A DNA stretch of 32,674 nt. It comes from Bacteroidota bacterium. Lineage in GTDB: Bacteria; Bacteroidota; Bacteroidia; Chitinophagales; Chitinophagaceae. A program made the position numbers and the translations under genes. This document shows, piece after piece, positions 25,054 through 32,674 of the stretch (the stretch's first letter is position 1; every line of letters starts with the position of its first letter). Location: assembly GCA_023423285.1 (NCBI GenBank), contig JAFAFV010000060.1, positions 1 through 32,674 on the forward strand. Direction: 5' to 3'. The notes under the pieces were generated by a model, which had not been told where the DNA came from, made no database searches, and worked only from the letters and a program-made list of their open reading frames with translations.

Positions 25054-26056
25054 CATCTGTTAGCATCCGGCTCTTGTTTTTCAACGGCAGGGCCGCCAGG
25101 CTAAAGAGTCCGCCAACTAAAATAACTATAGTTTGCATTAGCCACATTACCCAGCCGTAAGCCAGTGCAATACCACTGTTGGCGCCGTACAATTCCATTG
25201 TTTTTTGTAACACAAAAGCATAAGCCCCAATGCCGCCAGGTGTGGCTACCATACCCAGGCTTCCTGCGCAAAGCACCATCAGCATTTCTTTAATGCCGTG
25301 GTGTTGCAGTTGTTCAAAAGCTATAAATCCAACATAACCGCAGATGGCGTACAAAAACCATATTATAATGGTATAAAAAATAAAAGCCCATCTTTTTTTT
25401 AAATGCCTGATGGTACTAATACCTTCCCATACTCTTATGATGATCTTTTTAAAAAAACGTATAGTGTCAGTCAGGCTTTTTTTGGTAAAAAGCATCCATA
25501 GTAAAATACCAGCAATTACAACGGCTGCGGCCACTGCTGCAAATACAAAAAGATTCATTGGGCTGCCGCCACTGTTTCCGGTAAAAAAGGTTTTCATGAT
25601 CCTGCCGTATAATTCAGGCTGAATGGCAAGCGTAATAACAAAAATGACTCCAAGGCAAAGTGTATCTATTAGCCGCTCTAATATAACCGTGCCAAACAAT
25701 TTGTCAAGAGGCACCTTTTCATATCGTGCAAGTGTGCTGCATTTCAGTACTTCGCCCAGGCGAGGCACGGCCTGGTTGGCAAGATACCCGATCATTACGG
25801 CGTAAAACGTATTGGTTTTTGAGGGTTGATGACCGAGAGGCTCAATAAGCAGTCTCCAGCGCAGTGCCCGCATCATATGGCTGAGTATTAAAATTAAAAA
25901 GCCCGGAATAGCCAGCCACCAGCGTGCTTCTTGCAAGGCCACAACAATCTGTTGCCGGTCGGTTTCGGTAATATCCTTTACCGACCACCAAACAAATACA
26001 AAGCCCAGAGACAGAAAAAAAATAAACCTGAATATGGGCCTTAGTCGTTTGGTCAT
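25037..26056 (-). CDS. Flippase-like integral membrane protein (lysylphosphatidylglycerol synthase TM region / UPF0104 family)
   Basis: 339 residues with about eight hydrophobic helices. The family signature is clear: HMMRALRWRLLIEPLG near 60-75, then FYAVMIGYLANQAVPRLGEVLKC (about 84-106), a segment conserved in the membrane half of MprF and in stand-alone YbhN/AglD-like proteins. The soluble lysyl-transferase domain of MprF is absent, so it cannot add lysine to lipids. The stand-alone family is thought to move lipids or lipid-linked sugars across the inner membrane, but substrates are mostly unknown. It lies 71 nt after panD on the same strand, a pairing I recall from other Bacteroidota. 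Its 3' end overlaps the kinase gene by 17 nt. Confidence 0.88.
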   Translation of the reverse strand: MTKRLRPIFRFIFFLSLGFVFVWWSVKDITETDRQQIVVALQEARWWLAIPGFLILILSHMMRALRWRLLIEPLGHQPSKTNTFYAVMIGYLANQAVPRLGEVLKCSTLARYEKVPLDKLFGTVILERLIDTLCLGVIFVITLAIQPELYGRIMKTFFTGNSGGSPMNLFVFAAVAAAVVIAGILLWMLFTKKSLTDTIRFFKKIIIRVWEGISTIRHLKKRWAFIFYTIIIWFLYAICGYVGFIAFEQLQHHGIKEMLMVLCAGSLGMVATPGGIGAYAFVLQKTMELYGANSGIALAYGWVMWLMQTIVILVGGLFSLAALPLKNKSRMLTDAIHGK

Positions 26057-26127
26057 TCAAAAAATTAATGGGAGAATAATGTAACAGAGGAACCAGGTTG
26101 CGCTGTTACCACAACCGGGTACAATTT

Positions 26128-26472
26128 TTATAGTTTATTGCCGGCTTTAGGAAAACAAACTTTCGGGGTGAAGTTTTTAGCTTCTTCAAAATCAAGGCTA
26201 CAGTAAGAAATGATGACCACTACATCGCCGGCCATGCCTTTTCGGGCCGCAGGGCCATTCAGGCATACAACACCAGAGCCTCTTTTGCCTTTGATGATGT
26301 AAGTGATCAGGCGCTCACCATTGTTTGCGTTTACCACGTGGACTTTTTCAAACTCTATCATTCCTGCAGCGTCCATCAGGTCTTCATCAATGGTGATGCT
26401 GCCAATATAATCCAGGTTTGCTTCTGTAATTACTGCCCGGTGTATTTTGCTTTTTAATACTTCAATTACCAT
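26128..26472 (-). CDS. panD: Aspartate 1-decarboxylase
   Basis: 114 residues, the normal length. The start MVIEVLKSKIHRAVITEANLDY is diagnostic. The self-cleavage site is Gly24-Ser25 in YIGSIT; Ser25 becomes the pyruvoyl cofactor. Lys9 and the NGERLITYIIKGKRGSG and LNGPAARKGMAGD segments of the active site are present. The enzyme makes beta-alanine from aspartate for pantothenate and coenzyme A. The gene heads a small minus-strand unit with the flippase-like gene. A promoter with both boxes ends 6 nt before the start codon, so the transcript probably has almost no leader. Confidence 0.97.
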   Translation of the reverse strand: MVIEVLKSKIHRAVITEANLDYIGSITIDEDLMDAAGMIEFEKVHVVNANNGERLITYIIKGKRGSGVVCLNGPAARKGMAGDVVVIISYCSLDFEEAKNFTPKVCFPKAGNKL

Positions 26473-26478
26473 AGCCTA

Positions 26479-26513
26479 CAAAATTAGTTAATTCAATATA
26501 AAGACCGATCAAA
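26479..26513 (-). promoter_or_regulatory. Promoter of panD, likely leaderless
   Basis: On the minus strand TTTG (26513-26510) is followed after 23 nt by TAATTTTG (26486-26479). This matches the Bacteroidota -33/-7 pattern at the upper end of its usual spacing. Transcription would begin within a few bases of the panD ATG at 26472. Confidence 0.5.
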
Positions 26514-26604
26514 TTTCAGCTTCGTTGCCTGAACGGTAAAACGCACCTCCACTTTATCAGTAACTGTTAACATTTTCCACTGGTTAATATTACAGGCATT
26601 GTTG

Positions 26605-26612
26605 TAAATTTG
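26605..26612 (+). promoter_or_regulatory. Candidate -7 element of the LysM gene
   Basis: TAAATTTG matches TAnnTTTG. It overlaps an in-frame ATG at 26610 and so favours the later start at 26661, which also begins with a proper signal peptide. No clear -33 TTTG is seen. Confidence 0.4.
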
Positions 26613-26660
26613 TTCGTCAGGATGGATATTTTTACGGATTTAAATTTTTATTATACAGAC

Positions 26661-27590
26661 ATGAAAATTGCTTTTTTAACGGCCGGATTTATTTTAGTAT
26701 CGCTTTTTGTAACTGCACAGGATAAAATTTTTGCTTCTTCGTCTTCAAAAGGTCCGGTAATTGAACACAAGGTTTCTGCCGGAGAAACGCTTTATGGCGT
26801 TGCAAGAAATTACAATGCAAAAGCTTCGGAACTGGCGGCTGCAAATGGGTTTGATATGAACAGGAACCTGAGAATTGGCGAAGTCATCAAAATACCACTT
26901 GTAGCAACCAATTTCAATCAGAAAGACAAAAAAGGTACGCCTGTGTATTATACAGTGGGAGAGGGCGAAGGTCTTTTGAGTGTAAGTAGCAAATTCAATA
27001 AACTTCCTTTAAAATCAATAAGAGACTGGAATGGACTGAAAACAGATGTGGCGCCTAAAGACAGGCCACTGATTGTTGGGTATTTAAGGGCCTCAACCGT
27101 GAAACCAACTGCAGAAACAGCTAAAAAAAGTGAACCTGTTGCAGAAGCAGCTAAACCCGTTGCAAAAACAACACCTTCCGAAGCCAAAAAGGCTGAGCAG
27201 ATAGTGGAGGAAAAAATAGTAGCGAAACAGCAAACAGAGCAAACATCGCGCGTGGAGCCTGTAATTGATGAAGCGGGTTTTTTTAAAACTGCTTTTGAAA
27301 AATTATCTAATGCCGCACTGCTTAATAATCGCACATTAATGTCGGGTGTGTTTAAAACAGATGCCGGTTACACTGATAAAAAATATTATATGCTGGTGGA
27401 CGGCCTGGTGCCTGGTACTATTGTAAAAATTTCCAATCCCCAAAACGGAAAAGTGGTGTATGCCAAAGTGCTGGGTAATATGAAGGATGTGAAATACAGC
27501 GAAGGACTTAACATGCGCATCAGCGAAGCCGCAGCGGCTGTGATGCAGCTAAATAACATGGAACAATTTGTGGTTACTGTTAATTATTAA
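26661..27590 (+). CDS. Secreted LysM-domain protein
   Basis: 309 residues from the ATG at 26661. A signal peptide (MKIAFLTAGFILVSLFVTAQ) begins there, while a longer frame from 26610 would bury it. Residues about 30-85 are a LysM domain (HKVSAGETLYGVARNYN ... NLRIGEVIKIPL), which binds peptidoglycan. A second, weaker LysM-like repeat (YYTVGEGEGLLSVSSKFNKLP) follows at about 96-145. A low-complexity Ala/Lys/Glu/Thr linker spans about 150-205. The C-terminal ~100 residues (LMSGVFKTDAGYTDKKYYMLV ... GLNMRISEAAA) may be a beta-barrel domain of the RlpA type, but this is by eye. It probably acts at the cell wall. Its 3' end overlaps fmt by 11 nt on the opposite strand. Confidence 0.88.
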   Translation: MKIAFLTAGFILVSLFVTAQDKIFASSSSKGPVIEHKVSAGETLYGVARNYNAKASELAAANGFDMNRNLRIGEVIKIPLVATNFNQKDKKGTPVYYTVGEGEGLLSVSSKFNKLPLKSIRDWNGLKTDVAPKDRPLIVGYLRASTVKPTAETAKKSEPVAEAAKPVAKTTPSEAKKAEQIVEEKIVAKQQTEQTSRVEPVIDEAGFFKTAFEKLSNAALLNNRTLMSGVFKTDAGYTDKKYYMLVDGLVPGTIVKISNPQNGKVVYAKVLGNMKDVKYSEGLNMRISEAAAAVMQLNNMEQFVVTVNY

Positions 27591-28527
27591 AGCGGTGACC
27601 CCTTAAAAAATCTTCAACAGGCATTCTTTTTTTACCTTCTAACTGTAACTCCGTTATAGCAAGGTAGCCATTGTTGCAGGCAAACTGAAGATAGCTTTTG
27701 CCATCTGTTTGGTATAGCCCGGTTTCAATAGAAGGTTTTTCTTCAATAATTGCAGACTGAAATATCTTTAGCTTTTTTCCATTTAAAAAAGTAAATGCTG
27801 CGGGGTATGGAGAAAGACCGCGTACTAAATTTTGTACAGTTGCAACAGGGTTATTAAAGTCAATCTCGCACGTTTCGGTAAATATTTTAGGGGCATGATG
27901 CAGCGTTTCATCTGTTGATAAAAGTTGCGGTCTTTCCTTTAAATCGCCGGTTGCTAATTGTTGAACCGTTTCTAATAAAAGAATTGCGCCTGCTTCCATC
28001 AATTTATCATGCATAGTTCCGGCAGTGTCTTCGGGGTCTATCGGCAATCGTTGCTGTAGTAAAATATTGCCCGTATCAATTTCATGTTTGAGTTTAAAAG
28101 TAGTCACGCCGGTTTCCTTTTCACCGTTTATCACTGCCCAGTTGATAGGCGCAGCACCACGGTATTGCGGCAGCAGAGAAGCATGCAAATTGATGGTGCC
28201 CATTGGCGGCATGTTCCATACCGCTTCAGGGAGCATTCTAAAAGCCACGCAAACTTGCAGATCTGCCTTCAGTACTCGAAGCGCTCCCAGGAAATCTGGA
28301 GCACGCAATTTTTCGGGTTGCATTACAGGCAATTTTTTTTCCACTGCATATTGTTTTACAGCACTTTGCTGCAGCGCCATGCCACGGCCACCTGGTTTAT
28401 CAGGAGCAGTGATCACGGTCACAATCTGGCATCCTGCCTGTACAAGTGCATTAAGGCTTGCCACTGCAAATGCGGGCGTACCCATAAATACAATGCGCAG
28501 GTCTTTAAATGATTTTATTTTTTCCAT
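27580..28527 (-). CDS. fmt: Methionyl-tRNA formyltransferase
   Basis: 315 residues from the ATG at 28527 (MEKIKSFKDLRIVFMGTP). An in-frame ATG at 28554 would add nine residues; the shorter start is chosen because the family usually has under a dozen residues before the first strand. The formyltransferase domain has RIVFMGTPAFAVASL, APDKPGGRGMALQQSAVK, INLHASLLPQYRGAAPINW (catalytic Asn and His and the SLLP loop) and KHEIDTGNILL. The C-terminal OB-like domain carries LVRGLSPYPAAFTFLNGKKLKI and ends with VEDFLRGHR. It formylates the initiator methionyl-tRNA in the cytoplasm. The usual neighbour def is not in the window. Confidence 0.95.
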   Translation of the reverse strand: MEKIKSFKDLRIVFMGTPAFAVASLNALVQAGCQIVTVITAPDKPGGRGMALQQSAVKQYAVEKKLPVMQPEKLRAPDFLGALRVLKADLQVCVAFRMLPEAVWNMPPMGTINLHASLLPQYRGAAPINWAVINGEKETGVTTFKLKHEIDTGNILLQQRLPIDPEDTAGTMHDKLMEAGAILLLETVQQLATGDLKERPQLLSTDETLHHAPKIFTETCEIDFNNPVATVQNLVRGLSPYPAAFTFLNGKKLKIFQSAIIEEKPSIETGLYQTDGKSYLQFACNNGYLAITELQLEGKKRMPVEDFLRGHRFNN

Positions 28528-28719
28528 CAGCCTGCGAATATCGCTTTTTTTCATACAAATTCAATCTCAACGCTTTGAAAGTGATGATTTTATCGTTACG
28601 ATAAACCTTTCATTCAGGGCACTTCCTTCTATCACAATTCATTTATAGGTTCATTCGTGATCAAATTTACCTACCTTTCAAACCTTAAAATATTTATTAC
28701 AACTATTAAATTGCAAAAC

Positions 28720-29175
28720 ATGGCACAAGTTAAAAAAGGAGATAAAGTAAAGGTACATTACCATGGTAAACTAACGACGGGCGAAACATTCGACAGTTCT
28801 GAAGGCCGCGATCCGCTGGCTTTTGAAGTTGGTAGCGGCATGGTGATCAAAGGTTTTGATGACGGCGTAACCGGTATGGAAATAGGAGAAAAGAAAACCA
28901 TTCACATACCAGTAGAAGAAGCTTACGGAAATAAAAATCCTGAAATGGTTGTGAAAATGCCGAAAGACCGTTTTCCTGAAGACATGGAAGTAGAAGTGGG
29001 ATTGCCTTTAATGATGAGCGATGAAAGTGGCCAGCAATTTCAGGTGGTTGTAACCGATATTGATGAAGACGACGTAACGCTTGATGCCAATCATCCCCTT
29101 GCTGGCGAAGATCTGATTTTTGACCTGGAACTGGTGGAAATAGAAGGCAGCAGCCCGCTTATCATCATGCCTTAG
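28720..29175 (+). CDS. FKBP-type peptidyl-prolyl cis-trans isomerase, SlyD-like
   Basis: 151 residues from the ATG at 28720 (MAQVKKGDKVKVHYHGKL). The longer in-frame start at 28657 adds a hydrophobic AT-rich stretch with no family match. The FKBP part has TFDSSEGRDPLAFEVGSG, VIKGFDDGVTGMEIGEKKTI and VEEAYG. An insert-in-flap chaperone domain (about residues 75-125, PEDMEVEVGLPLMMSDESG) interrupts it, as in SlyD. The His-rich metal-binding tail of E. coli SlyD is missing. The protein should be a cytoplasmic folding helper and prolyl isomerase. It is divergent from fmt and stands alone. Confidence 0.93.
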   Translation: MAQVKKGDKVKVHYHGKLTTGETFDSSEGRDPLAFEVGSGMVIKGFDDGVTGMEIGEKKTIHIPVEEAYGNKNPEMVVKMPKDRFPEDMEVEVGLPLMMSDESGQQFQVVVTDIDEDDVTLDANHPLAGEDLIFDLELVEIEGSSPLIIMP

Positions 29176-29200
29176 TTAAAAATATAACTTCCGCAAAGAC

Positions 29201-29212
29201 TGATTTAAATCA
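29201..29212. promoter_or_regulatory. Perfect 12-bp palindrome
   Basis: TGATTTAAATCA is a perfect palindrome, 26 nt after the FKBP stop and about 50 nt upstream of a candidate promoter of the next gene. It could be a protein-binding site, but AT-rich DNA often contains such words. Confidence 0.25.
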
Positions 29213-29232
29213 CATTATTTTATGAGCATGGG

Positions 29233-29266
29233 TTGATGGTATGAAATATTTATTATTGTATCTTTA
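29233..29266 (+). promoter_or_regulatory. Candidate promoter of the small helical protein gene
   Basis: TTG (29233-29235), 23 nt, then TATCTTTA (29259-29266), which matches the -7 consensus at five of the six fixed positions. It would give a leader of about 90 nt before the ATG at 29363. Confidence 0.3.
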
Positions 29267-29362
29267 AGCAAATAAAGGGTATCAGCTTGGAGCGTTTACA
29301 CACATACAAATTCCTGCCGCAAGTTTGGTCACCCTATTTTCTCACCCTTAAATATTACTACC

Positions 29363-29740
29363 ATGGTACTGGAAGAAATTTCACAGTTGATTGAGGACTG
29401 CAATTTAAAAAGAGATGTAATGGTTGAGCATCGTGATAAAATTCACAAAATGCAAAAAGACCTGCTCAAGTTTGCAGCCCACAGGTTGCCAAAGGATGAC
29501 CTGACTGATCTGGAACATTATCAAAACCAGTTTCATATCCAACTCATAAACATTCATGATTTAAGGCATGATCTCAAACTCATCCAACAGCGATTAAAGA
29601 CTGAACTGCATGTGCATGAAGATGTGAGTGAGAGCGCGCTGCGAAAGCATAGCGATATATCGAGCCAGTTTGATACGCTTGAAAAACTGCTGGATGACCT
29701 TGAAAGTGATTTTAACGAGTTTTTGCAACGCCCACACTAA
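29363..29740 (+). CDS. Small all-helical coiled-coil protein, function unknown
   Basis: 125 residues, rich in Leu, Asp, His, Lys and Gln, with heptad-like hydrophobic spacing for most of its length (IEDCNLKRDVMVEHRDKI, then LIQQRLKTELHVHEDV, then LEKLLDDLESDFNEFL). No signal peptide, membrane helix or cysteine pair is seen, so it is probably cytoplasmic and oligomeric. It is not recognised as a named family. It has its own candidate promoter and is followed by a terminator, so it is transcribed alone. The composition and frame length support it as a real gene. Confidence 0.75.
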   Translation: MVLEEISQLIEDCNLKRDVMVEHRDKIHKMQKDLLKFAAHRLPKDDLTDLEHYQNQFHIQLINIHDLRHDLKLIQQRLKTELHVHEDVSESALRKHSDISSQFDTLEKLLDDLESDFNEFLQRPH

Positions 29741-29756
29741 AAATTGTAAATGATAC

Positions 29757-29808
29757 AGCCGGTAGCAAGCTTTTGTTTAATAATAAAAGTTGGTTACCGG
29801 CTATTTTT
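29757..29808 (+). terminator. Rho-independent terminator of the small helical protein gene
   Basis: AGCCGGTAGCAAGCTTTT (29757-29774) pairs with AAAAGTTGGTTACCGGCT (29785-29802), with one mismatch and two wobble pairs, around a 10-nt loop. ATTTTT follows. It starts 16 nt after the stop codon. Confidence 0.82.
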
Positions 29809-29833
29809 ATTAAAATGAATAATACATATACGT

Positions 29834-31090
29834 ATGGATAACACTTATGAATTTACTGTTGCCGGTAGATTTTTAAAATACGTAACGATTGATACACAAA
29901 GCGACCCGCATTCGACTGCGCAACCCTCAACAGAAAAGCAAAAAGACCTGAGCCGCCTGCTGGTGCAGGAGCTGCAACAAATGGGTATTGCAGATGCACA
30001 CCTTGATGAGTATGGGTATGTATATGCCACTGTTCCTTCTAATACTGAAAAAGAAGTTCCTGTTATTTGCTTTTGCAGCCACGTAGATACATCACCTGAT
30101 TGTTCAGGTTATGGAGTAAAACCTCTTGTACATCAATCATATGATGGAAAAGATATTATAATGCCGGATGACCCAAACCAAATCATTTCCGTTAAAAATC
30201 ATCCTTATCTAAAAGAGCGCATCGGCGATGATATCATCACTGCATCGGGTACCACTTTGCTGGGCGCAGATGACAAAGCCGGTGTGGCTATTATTATGGA
30301 CCTAACAAATTATTTAACCAGGCATCAGCACCTAAAACACGGAACAATTAAAATTCTGTTTACTCCAGATGAAGAAATTGGCAGGGGAGTGGATAAAGTG
30401 GACATCAAAAAATTGGGCGCTGATTATGGTTACACACTCGACGGGGGCGAACGCGGCAGCTATACAGACGAAACTTTCAGCGCCAACGGTGTTGTTATTA
30501 CATTTCACGGCATAGCAGCGCACCCTGGCTTTGCCAAAGGAAAGCTTGTAAATGCCCTAAAAGTGGCCGGCACTTTTCTTGACCTGCTACCCAAAGACAG
30601 TTTTAGCCCGGAAACCACTGAAGGACGTGATGGTTTTGTACACCCCGTTCATTTTGAAGGTAATGCTGAAAAAGCAACCGTTCAATTTATCATCCGTGAT
30701 TTTGAAACCGACCGCTTAAAATTACATGAAGCACGACTGGAGCAGTTTGCAAAACAGGCAGTTGGCCGTTATCAGGGTTCGTCTTATAAATTTGAAAGCA
30801 AAGAGCAATACCGCAATATGAAAGATGTGCTCGTACATCATCCGAAAGTGGGCGAGTATGTGCAGGAAGCCATGGAGCGAAGTGGCGTGGAATTTATAAA
30901 GCAAAGCGCACGTGGCGGCACCGATGGCTCGCGGCTAAGCTATATGGGGCTTCCCTGCCCGGATATTTTTACCGGGGAAATGGCTTTTCACAGCAAGCAG
31001 GAATACGTGAGTATACAGGATATGCAGAAAAGTGTAGAAGTACTCATCAACCTGGTACAGGTATGGGAAGAAAGAGCTAACCTCTCATAG
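29834..31090 (+). CDS. pepT: Peptidase T (tripeptide aminopeptidase, M20B)
   Basis: 418 residues, the family length. All zinc-site segments are present: CFCSHVDTSPD with His83 and Asp85, LLGADDKAGVA with the bridging Asp (146/147), FTPDEEIGRG with Glu180 and Glu181 (catalytic base and ligand), DGGERGSYTDETFSA, and the late ligand in GEMAFHSKQEYVS. The dimerisation domain lies between, with FHGIAAHPGFAKGKLVNA. The enzyme removes the N-terminal residue from tripeptides in the cytoplasm. It starts 25 nt after the preceding terminator, so its promoter must lie in or near that hairpin, and none was clearly seen. It converges on the aldehyde dehydrogenase gene with 55 nt between them and no clear terminator. 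Confidence 0.97.
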   Translation: MDNTYEFTVAGRFLKYVTIDTQSDPHSTAQPSTEKQKDLSRLLVQELQQMGIADAHLDEYGYVYATVPSNTEKEVPVICFCSHVDTSPDCSGYGVKPLVHQSYDGKDIIMPDDPNQIISVKNHPYLKERIGDDIITASGTTLLGADDKAGVAIIMDLTNYLTRHQHLKHGTIKILFTPDEEIGRGVDKVDIKKLGADYGYTLDGGERGSYTDETFSANGVVITFHGIAAHPGFAKGKLVNALKVAGTFLDLLPKDSFSPETTEGRDGFVHPVHFEGNAEKATVQFIIRDFETDRLKLHEARLEQFAKQAVGRYQGSSYKFESKEQYRNMKDVLVHHPKVGEYVQEAMERSGVEFIKQSARGGTDGSRLSYMGLPCPDIFTGEMAFHSKQEYVSIQDMQKSVEVLINLVQVWEERANLS

Positions 31091-31145
31091 AATAGTTTTA
31101 AATAAAATTCATTTAGTAGTACATTTTATACTAAGTGTCAGTGTG

Positions 31146-32669
31146 TTACAGGTCAAATTTTATACCTTGAGCCAGCGGCAAAGTAGTACTGTAATTAATG
31201 GTATTGGTTTGCCTGCGCATATAGTTTTTCCAGGCATCGCTGCCGCTTTCTCGGCCGCCACCTGTTTCTTTTTCTCCACCAAAAGCGCCGCCAATTTCAG
31301 CGCCGGATGTACCAATATTTACATTGGCAATTCCACAATCGCTTCCCACGTGCGAAAGAAATTGTTCCGCTTCGCGGAGGTTTAAGGTCATGATAGCAGA
31401 AGATAAACCTTGCGGAACGTTGTTTTGTATCGCAATTGCTTCTTCAATGGTTTTATAAGTAAGCAGGTATAAAATGGGTGCAAAGGTTTCTTGTCTCACG
31501 ATAGAAAAAGATGGTTTTACCTCGGCGATGCAGGGAGTTACGTAGCAGCCGCTTTCAAAACCATCACCCTCCTGAACGCCGCCTTTTACAATAAAGTTTC
31601 CGCCTTCGGCTTCACATTTTATAATTGCCTGCAAATACATTTTAACAGCATCCTGGTCTATGAGGGGGCCCACGTGGATGTTCTCATCTAACGGGTTGCC
31701 AATTTTTAACTGACTATAAGCATGTATAAGTTTGCGTTTCACTTCTTCATACACATCTTCGTGAATAATGAGGCGGCGGGTGGTAGTGCAGCGCTGCCCT
31801 GCCGTGCCCACGGCGCCAAACAGAGCGCCTGTAATGGCAATATTAAGATCTGCATGTTGGGAGATAATAATAGCATTATTGCCACCCAGCTCCAGTAAAC
31901 TGCGGCCCAGCCTTTGAGCTACTTTAGTTGAGACAGCTTTGCCCATTTTTGTAGAACCCGTAGCTGAAACCAGAGGCACTTTTTCATCTGCAGCCAGCCA
32001 TTCGCCGGCTTCTCTGCCGCCAATGATTAATCCTGAAACGCCTTCGGGAACGTTATTGGCTTCAAACACTTCTGTAATAATATGTTGGCAGGCCACAGCG
32101 CATAGCGGTGTTTTTTCTGACGGCTTCCACACGCAGGTATTTCCACAAACCCAGGCCAGCATGGCGTTCCAGCTCCAAACTGCAACTGGAAAATTAAAAG
32201 CGGAAATAATACCCACTACCCCCAGGGGGTGGTATTGTTCATACATGCGGTGGCCGGGCCTTTCGCTGTGCATGGTGAGGCCGTACAACTGGCGGCTGAG
32301 GCCTACGGCAAAATCGCAAATGTCAATCATTTCCTGAACTTCACCCAGACCTTCCTGCAGACTTTTGCCCATTTCGTATGAAACCATCCGCCCAAGCGGT
32401 TCTTTGTATTGCCTGAGCGCATCACCAATTTGCCGTACCACTTCACCGCGGCGGGGCGCAGGCCATAATCGCCATTGTAAAAAAGCTTCCTGTGTTTTAG
32501 CTATCACTTTCTCATAATCTGCGTTTGATGCGGAGGTTACACTACCGATCAGTTGACCATCAACAGGGGAGAAGGAATTGATTTTTTCTCCTGAAGCTGA
32601 GATCCAATTCGTTCCGGTGCTTACGCCTGAGTTCTGTTTTTGAAGTTTGAGAGTTTGAAGGAAGTTCAT
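31146..32669 (-). CDS. ALDH7-type aldehyde dehydrogenase (alpha-aminoadipic semialdehyde / piperidine-6-carboxylate dehydrogenase-like)
   Basis: 507 residues. NAD-binding and catalytic segments are intact: GIISAFNFPVAVWSWNAMLAW, VWKPSEKTPLCA, VSATGSTKMGKAV, LLELGGNN with general base Glu260, and GTAGQRCTTTRRLI with catalytic Cys294. The AGQRCTTxRR stretch and the ISAFNFPVAVWSWN segment point to the ALDH7 (antiquitin/AmaB) branch, which oxidises alpha-aminoadipic semialdehyde to alpha-aminoadipate in lysine breakdown. The substrate is inferred from the family. The ATG at 32669 is only 5 nt from the window end, so its promoter and any upstream partner (for example a lysine aminotransferase) cannot be seen. 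Confidence 0.92.
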   Translation of the reverse strand: MNFLQTLKLQKQNSGVSTGTNWISASGEKINSFSPVDGQLIGSVTSASNADYEKVIAKTQEAFLQWRLWPAPRRGEVVRQIGDALRQYKEPLGRMVSYEMGKSLQEGLGEVQEMIDICDFAVGLSRQLYGLTMHSERPGHRMYEQYHPLGVVGIISAFNFPVAVWSWNAMLAWVCGNTCVWKPSEKTPLCAVACQHIITEVFEANNVPEGVSGLIIGGREAGEWLAADEKVPLVSATGSTKMGKAVSTKVAQRLGRSLLELGGNNAIIISQHADLNIAITGALFGAVGTAGQRCTTTRRLIIHEDVYEEVKRKLIHAYSQLKIGNPLDENIHVGPLIDQDAVKMYLQAIIKCEAEGGNFIVKGGVQEGDGFESGCYVTPCIAEVKPSFSIVRQETFAPILYLLTYKTIEEAIAIQNNVPQGLSSAIMTLNLREAEQFLSHVGSDCGIANVNIGTSGAEIGGAFGGEKETGGGRESGSDAWKNYMRRQTNTINYSTTLPLAQGIKFDL

Positions 32670-32674
32670 TATAT

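Noticed and set aside
25037..26056. Full MprF lysyl-phosphatidylglycerol synthase
   Set aside because: Only the membrane part is present. The soluble aminoacyl-transferase domain of MprF is missing, so resistance by lipid lysylation is not supported.
28025..28648. 207-codon plus-strand frame opposite fmt
   Set aside because: Cys/Ser-rich translation without motifs, fully opposite the conserved fmt active-site region.
1..32674. CRISPR arrays, insertion sequences, integration sites or phage genes
   Set aside because: No regularly spaced repeats, transposase or integrase frames, or terminal inverted repeats were seen. The one tRNA has no duplicated 3' end nearby that would mark an insertion.

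Overview
The window comes from a member of the Bacteroidota, most likely the Chitinophagaceae. This is an inference from gene content and not a database match. The evidence is a FecR anti-sigma factor with a DUF4974 tail next to a SusC/SusD pair, a NagB-LmbE fusion, the scarcity of Shine-Dalgarno sequences, and several -7 elements of the Bacteroidota type (TAnnTTTG). No insertion sequence, integrase, phage gene or CRISPR array is visible. The DNA is densely coded: no intergenic stretch exceeds about 220 bases (longest 8596-8812 and 14828-15044).

Layout. 1-7169: the 3' end of a fecR gene, a SusC-type TonB-dependent transducer with an STN signalling domain, its SusD lipoprotein and a secreted TlpA-type thioredoxin, closed by a good terminator. 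This is one regulated outer-membrane uptake locus of unknown substrate. 7264-8595: a tRNA-Leu(CAA) on the minus strand with its own terminator, an NADPH-dependent FMN reductase and an NTF2-like protein. 8813-11805: a NagB deaminase fused to an LmbE/PIG-L domain, and a membrane-anchored coiled-coil protein, sharing a bidirectional terminator. 11961-14827: holA, ribF and a fructosamine-kinase-like gene.

15045-25053 is the remarkable part. Six tightly packed plus-strand genes encode a transmembrane Ser/Thr kinase, a protein with a degenerate FHA-like domain, a transmembrane PP2C phosphatase, a 1352-residue protein that joins a SEDS (RodA/FtsW) glycosyltransferase and a class B PBP transpeptidase in one chain, an FHA protein, and a kinase with its own C-terminal FHA domain. 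The parts list matches the actinobacterial fhaA-fhaB-pstP-rodA-pbpA-pknA-pknB locus. Here the order differs, two enzymes are fused, and there are no PASTA domains. The likely role is phospho-control of a dedicated peptidoglycan synthase.

25037-32669: conserved housekeeping genes. These are a flippase-like membrane protein behind panD, a LysM protein, fmt, an FKBP-type isomerase, a small helical protein, pepT and an ALDH7-type aldehyde dehydrogenase. Two convergent pairs overlap at their 3' ends (kinase/flippase by 17 nt, LysM/fmt by 11 nt).
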